This document shows positions 5,693 through 6,801 of a stretch of DNA of 6,801 nt, piece after piece. Numbering within the stretch: position 1 is the stretch's first letter; the number at the start of each line of letters is the position of its first letter. Made by a program: the position numbers and the translations under genes. Under the pieces are notes generated by a model. It was given only the letters and a program-made list of their open reading frames with translations. It had not been told where the DNA came from and did no database searches. The DNA lies in assembly GCA_030837445.1 (NCBI GenBank), contig JAUPKM010000552.1, positions 1 through 6,801 on the forward strand, written 5' to 3'. Source of the stretch: Actinomycetota bacterium. GTDB taxonomy: Bacteria > Actinomycetota > Actinomycetes > S36-B12 > UBA10799.

Positions 5693-5931
5693 GCGGGCAC
5701 GCGGCGGGAACAAACCATGATCGGATGAACTTGAAGATCGGGACCTGGTCGGAGAATTCGCCTCTGACCAGGTCCTTTCTCGTGGAGCGGGTGACCGGGA
5801 TCGAACCGGCATGACCAGCTTGGAAGGCCGCCCGATCACCAGGGCAAACGCCCCTGACCTGCGCAAACAGGTGACCGCAGATGCCCATGACGAACCCCTT
5901 GTGACCGCTGCTTATCGCACGCGGATCGCAC
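5693..5931 (-). repeat. tRNA-Gly-derived direct repeat, copy D, with long left flank
   Basis: This is the fourth att-like repeat, colinear with copy C over 239 bp. The tRNA 3' half is at 5783-5826, with encoded CCA (5783-5785) and anticodon UCC. Its T-arm differs from B and C by a compensatory pair: the third base pair of the stem is C-G instead of G-C, and the last loop base is C. The structure is thus kept while the sequence changed. The first 78 bp of the tail block match copy A exactly. It ends in ATCGCACgcggATCGCAC (5914-5931). It sits 45 bp after the PIN gene and 33 bp before the DUF5615 stop. Confidence 0.88.
5742..5774 (+). terminator. Hairpin next to repeat D, likely end of HTH-PIN transcript
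   Basis: GACCTGGTC (5742-5750) pairs with GACCAGGTC (5766-5774) around a 15-nt loop, followed by ctttct. Both arms are unchanged from the copy at 4337-4369 while the loop and flanks differ. It lies 94 bp after the PIN stop codon and could terminate that operon. In the other direction it could be an inherited tRNA terminator. Confidence 0.45.
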
Positions 5932-5964
5932 TCTGGTCCTCGTTGCTCGCTTGGTTCGGTGGTG

Positions 5965-6333
5965 TTAGCGCAGGGGGAGTTGGCGTACGCGGATGTCGTC
6001 CTGGGTGAAGGCTGCGAGGGCGCCTGTGTCGAGGTGTTCGTGGATGGTGTCGAGGTTGGCGGCGATGATTCCGGCCAGTTCAGGTGGGCGGCGGTCCACG
6101 AGGGCTCGCACCAGGATGACGGAGGGCTTGGTGGCGCGGGTGTGGGCTAGGAGGGCGCCGAAGTCGGTGTCTGCGGAGATGATGACGCGGTCGTCGCGGA
6201 TGGCGAGGGCCATGACGTCGGTGTCGGGTGCACCGATGGCGCCGAGGTCGCGGATGTGGACGGCGTCATGTCCGGCTTTGGTGAGTAGTTCGGCCACGCG
6301 CCAGGAGAGGTTCTCGTCGATCAGGAACTTCAT
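5965..6333 (-). CDS. DUF5615 PIN-like protein, putative toxin
   Basis: This 122-aa protein opens with MKFLIDENLSWRVAELL and contains VIISADTDFGALLA, the paired acidic motifs of the DUF5615 PIN-like family (Asp6/Glu7 and Asp55/Asp57). Length and motif positions are complete. Members are thought to be ribonucleases related to VapC and are usually encoded with a DUF433 protein, as here. The ATG at 6333-6331 overlaps the DUF433 stop as ATGA. Its own stop is only 33 bp from the end of repeat D, so the cassette has almost no spare sequence on this side. The family assignment is firm; toxicity is inferred from the pairing. Confidence 0.92.
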   Translation of the reverse strand: MKFLIDENLSWRVAELLTKAGHDAVHIRDLGAIGAPDTDVMALAIRDDRVIISADTDFGALLAHTRATKPSVILVRALVDRRPPELAGIIAANLDTIHEHLDTGALAAFTQDDIRVRQLPLR

Positions 6334-6560
6334 GCCGGTTCGCGGAGCTGGTAGTGGTGAACGTTCGTCGCTGCGGCGGCGTACTGGAGGGCTTGGGTGA
6401 TGTCGTCACGTTCGAGGTCTGGGTACTCGGTGAGGATCTCGTCGAACGACCATCCGGCGGCGACGAGCCGGACGACGGTCTCGACCGAGATCCGCAGCCC
6501 GCGGATGCAGGGCTTGCCCTCCAGCGTGTCGGGGCCGACTGTGATCCGGTCGTAGGTCAT
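6330..6560 (-). CDS. DUF433 antitoxin
   Basis: This 76-aa protein has the DUF433 hallmark GKPCIRGLRISV (residues 15-26) and the following helical stretch VVRLVAAGWSFDEILTEYPD, then LERDDITQALQYAA. The family has a small HTH-like fold and acts as the presumed antitoxin and repressor for DUF5615 toxins. It precedes and overlaps the DUF5615 gene by 4 nt. There is no ribosome site before the ATG at 6560-6558. A TACCAT exactly 7 nt upstream suggests a leaderless message, the same arrangement as at mntA. A separate start within the end of the GNAT message is not excluded, because that gene ends about 100 bp upstream on the same strand. Confidence 0.92.
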   Translation of the reverse strand: MTYDRITVGPDTLEGKPCIRGLRISVETVVRLVAAGWSFDEILTEYPDLERDDITQALQYAAAATNVHHYQLREPA

Positions 6561-6573
6561 GACGTCGATGGTA
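6561..6573 (-). promoter_or_regulatory. Candidate -10 element and leaderless start of DUF433-DUF5615
   Basis: On the minus strand TACCAT (6573-6568) is followed by 7 nt and then the ATG. The spacing and hexamer class are the same as upstream of mntA. No good -35 is seen. Confidence 0.4.
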
Positions 6574-6663
6574 GAGGTCCCAGGAGCTGGACATCCGATT
6601 CGGCACCCGGCGAAAGGCGATCGCTGAGCCAGCCCTCCGTTGAGGCGATGAGCTGCATCCGTC

Positions 6664-6801
6664 TCAGGTCCCGCGTGGTTGCTGGGGGAGGGCCTTCGGT
6701 GCGCACAGTGCGCGGGCGTCCTTCATGAGCAGCATGAGGTGTAGCGGGTGGGGGGGGGAGGGTTCGAAGCCGTAGTGGAGGTAGAAGGAGATCGGAAGAG
6801 C
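6664..6801 (-). CDS. GNAT acetyltransferase C-terminus, TacT-like toxin (partial)
   Basis: This frame is too short for ordinary detection because the gene runs off the window. From the window end it reads FYLHYGFEPSPPHPLHLMLL, then MKDARAL, and closes at TGA 6666-6664. FYxxxGFxPSPxxPLxLMLLxKD is the typical end of TacT/AtaT-type GNAT toxins, which acetylate aminoacyl-tRNA and pair with a ribbon-helix-helix DUF1778 antitoxin. That partner would lie upstream, outside the window. About 14 residues follow the usual end (ALCAPKALPQQPRGT), so the C-terminus is slightly extended. The first 13 bases of the frame (6801-6789) are the Illumina adapter and not native; the native codon before Phe is probably GCC for Ala. 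A run of nine G (6750-6758) lies in the coding part and could hide an indel. Confidence 0.8.
   Translation of the reverse strand, partial: ALPISFYLHYGFEPSPPHPLHLMLLMKDARALCAPKALPQQPRGT
6789..6801. other. Illumina adapter remnant at contig end
   Basis: The last 13 bases, AGATCGGAAGAGC, are exactly the common start of Illumina TruSeq-type adapters. They interrupt a GNAT-family reading frame precisely where the conserved Ala before FYLHYGF is expected. This is untrimmed read sequence carried into the assembly and not part of the genome. Confidence 0.93.

Noticed and set aside
1..5931. Integron with attC sites or a CRISPR array
   Set aside because: The repeats are tRNA-derived and few, spaced 1.3-3.1 kb apart, with genes in both orientations. 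There is no integron integrase, no typical attC boxes, and no short-repeat/short-spacer pattern.
5811..6008. Plus-strand open frame beginning MTSLEGRPITRANAPDL in repeat D, also open in copies A, B and C
   Set aside because: There is no ribosome site. Differences between copies are largely non-synonymous, and the D copy runs into the antisense of the DUF5615 gene. It is most likely an accident of GC-rich repeat sequence.

Overview
The window is GC-rich DNA of actinomycete, most likely Streptomyces, type. The grounds are the codon use, a decayed Streptomyces-style XRE/TPR regulator, and several protein families common as accessory genes in that group. It looks like a whole contig or contig end. 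It begins inside a repeat that recurs three more times, and its last 13 bases are the Illumina adapter sequence.

The layout is a tandem array. Four direct repeats (A 1-123, B 3107-3244, C 4288-4526, D 5693-5931) all point the same way. Each carries, on the minus strand, the 3' half of a tRNA-Gly with anticodon UCC (anticodon loop to acceptor end, with encoded CCA in B and D), joined to a conserved non-tRNA tail with small inverted and direct repeats. This is the usual anatomy of a tRNA-associated integrase attachment site. No complete tRNA and no integrase is present.

Between the repeats lie compact cassettes, and each contains a known or likely toxin-antitoxin pair. Cassette 1 (A-B) has an unknown 117-aa gene, an XRE/TPR regulator pseudogene, and a minus-strand operon of an HTH-MntA nucleotidyltransferase fusion with the HEPN RNase HepT. 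Cassette 2 (B-C) has a minus-strand pair of a 120-aa protein of unknown function and a DUF6036/AbiEii-like nucleotidyltransferase. Cassette 3 (C-D) has a plus-strand pair of an excisionase-type HTH protein and a PIN-domain nuclease, with its own good promoter. Cassette 4 (after D) has a minus-strand DUF433/DUF5615 pair, and behind it the C-terminus of a TacT-like GNAT acetyltransferase cut off by the window end.

In the pairs whose roles are known or strongly implied, the presumed antitoxin or DNA-binding gene comes first. Three pairs overlap by 4 nt and the fourth is 3 nt apart, so partners are probably translationally coupled. Cassette orientation varies relative to the repeats. The main inference is a toxin-antitoxin cassette array punctuated by tRNA-Gly-derived recombination sites. 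It could be an actively collected array, or the residue of successive integrations into one tRNA gene whose addiction modules resisted deletion.
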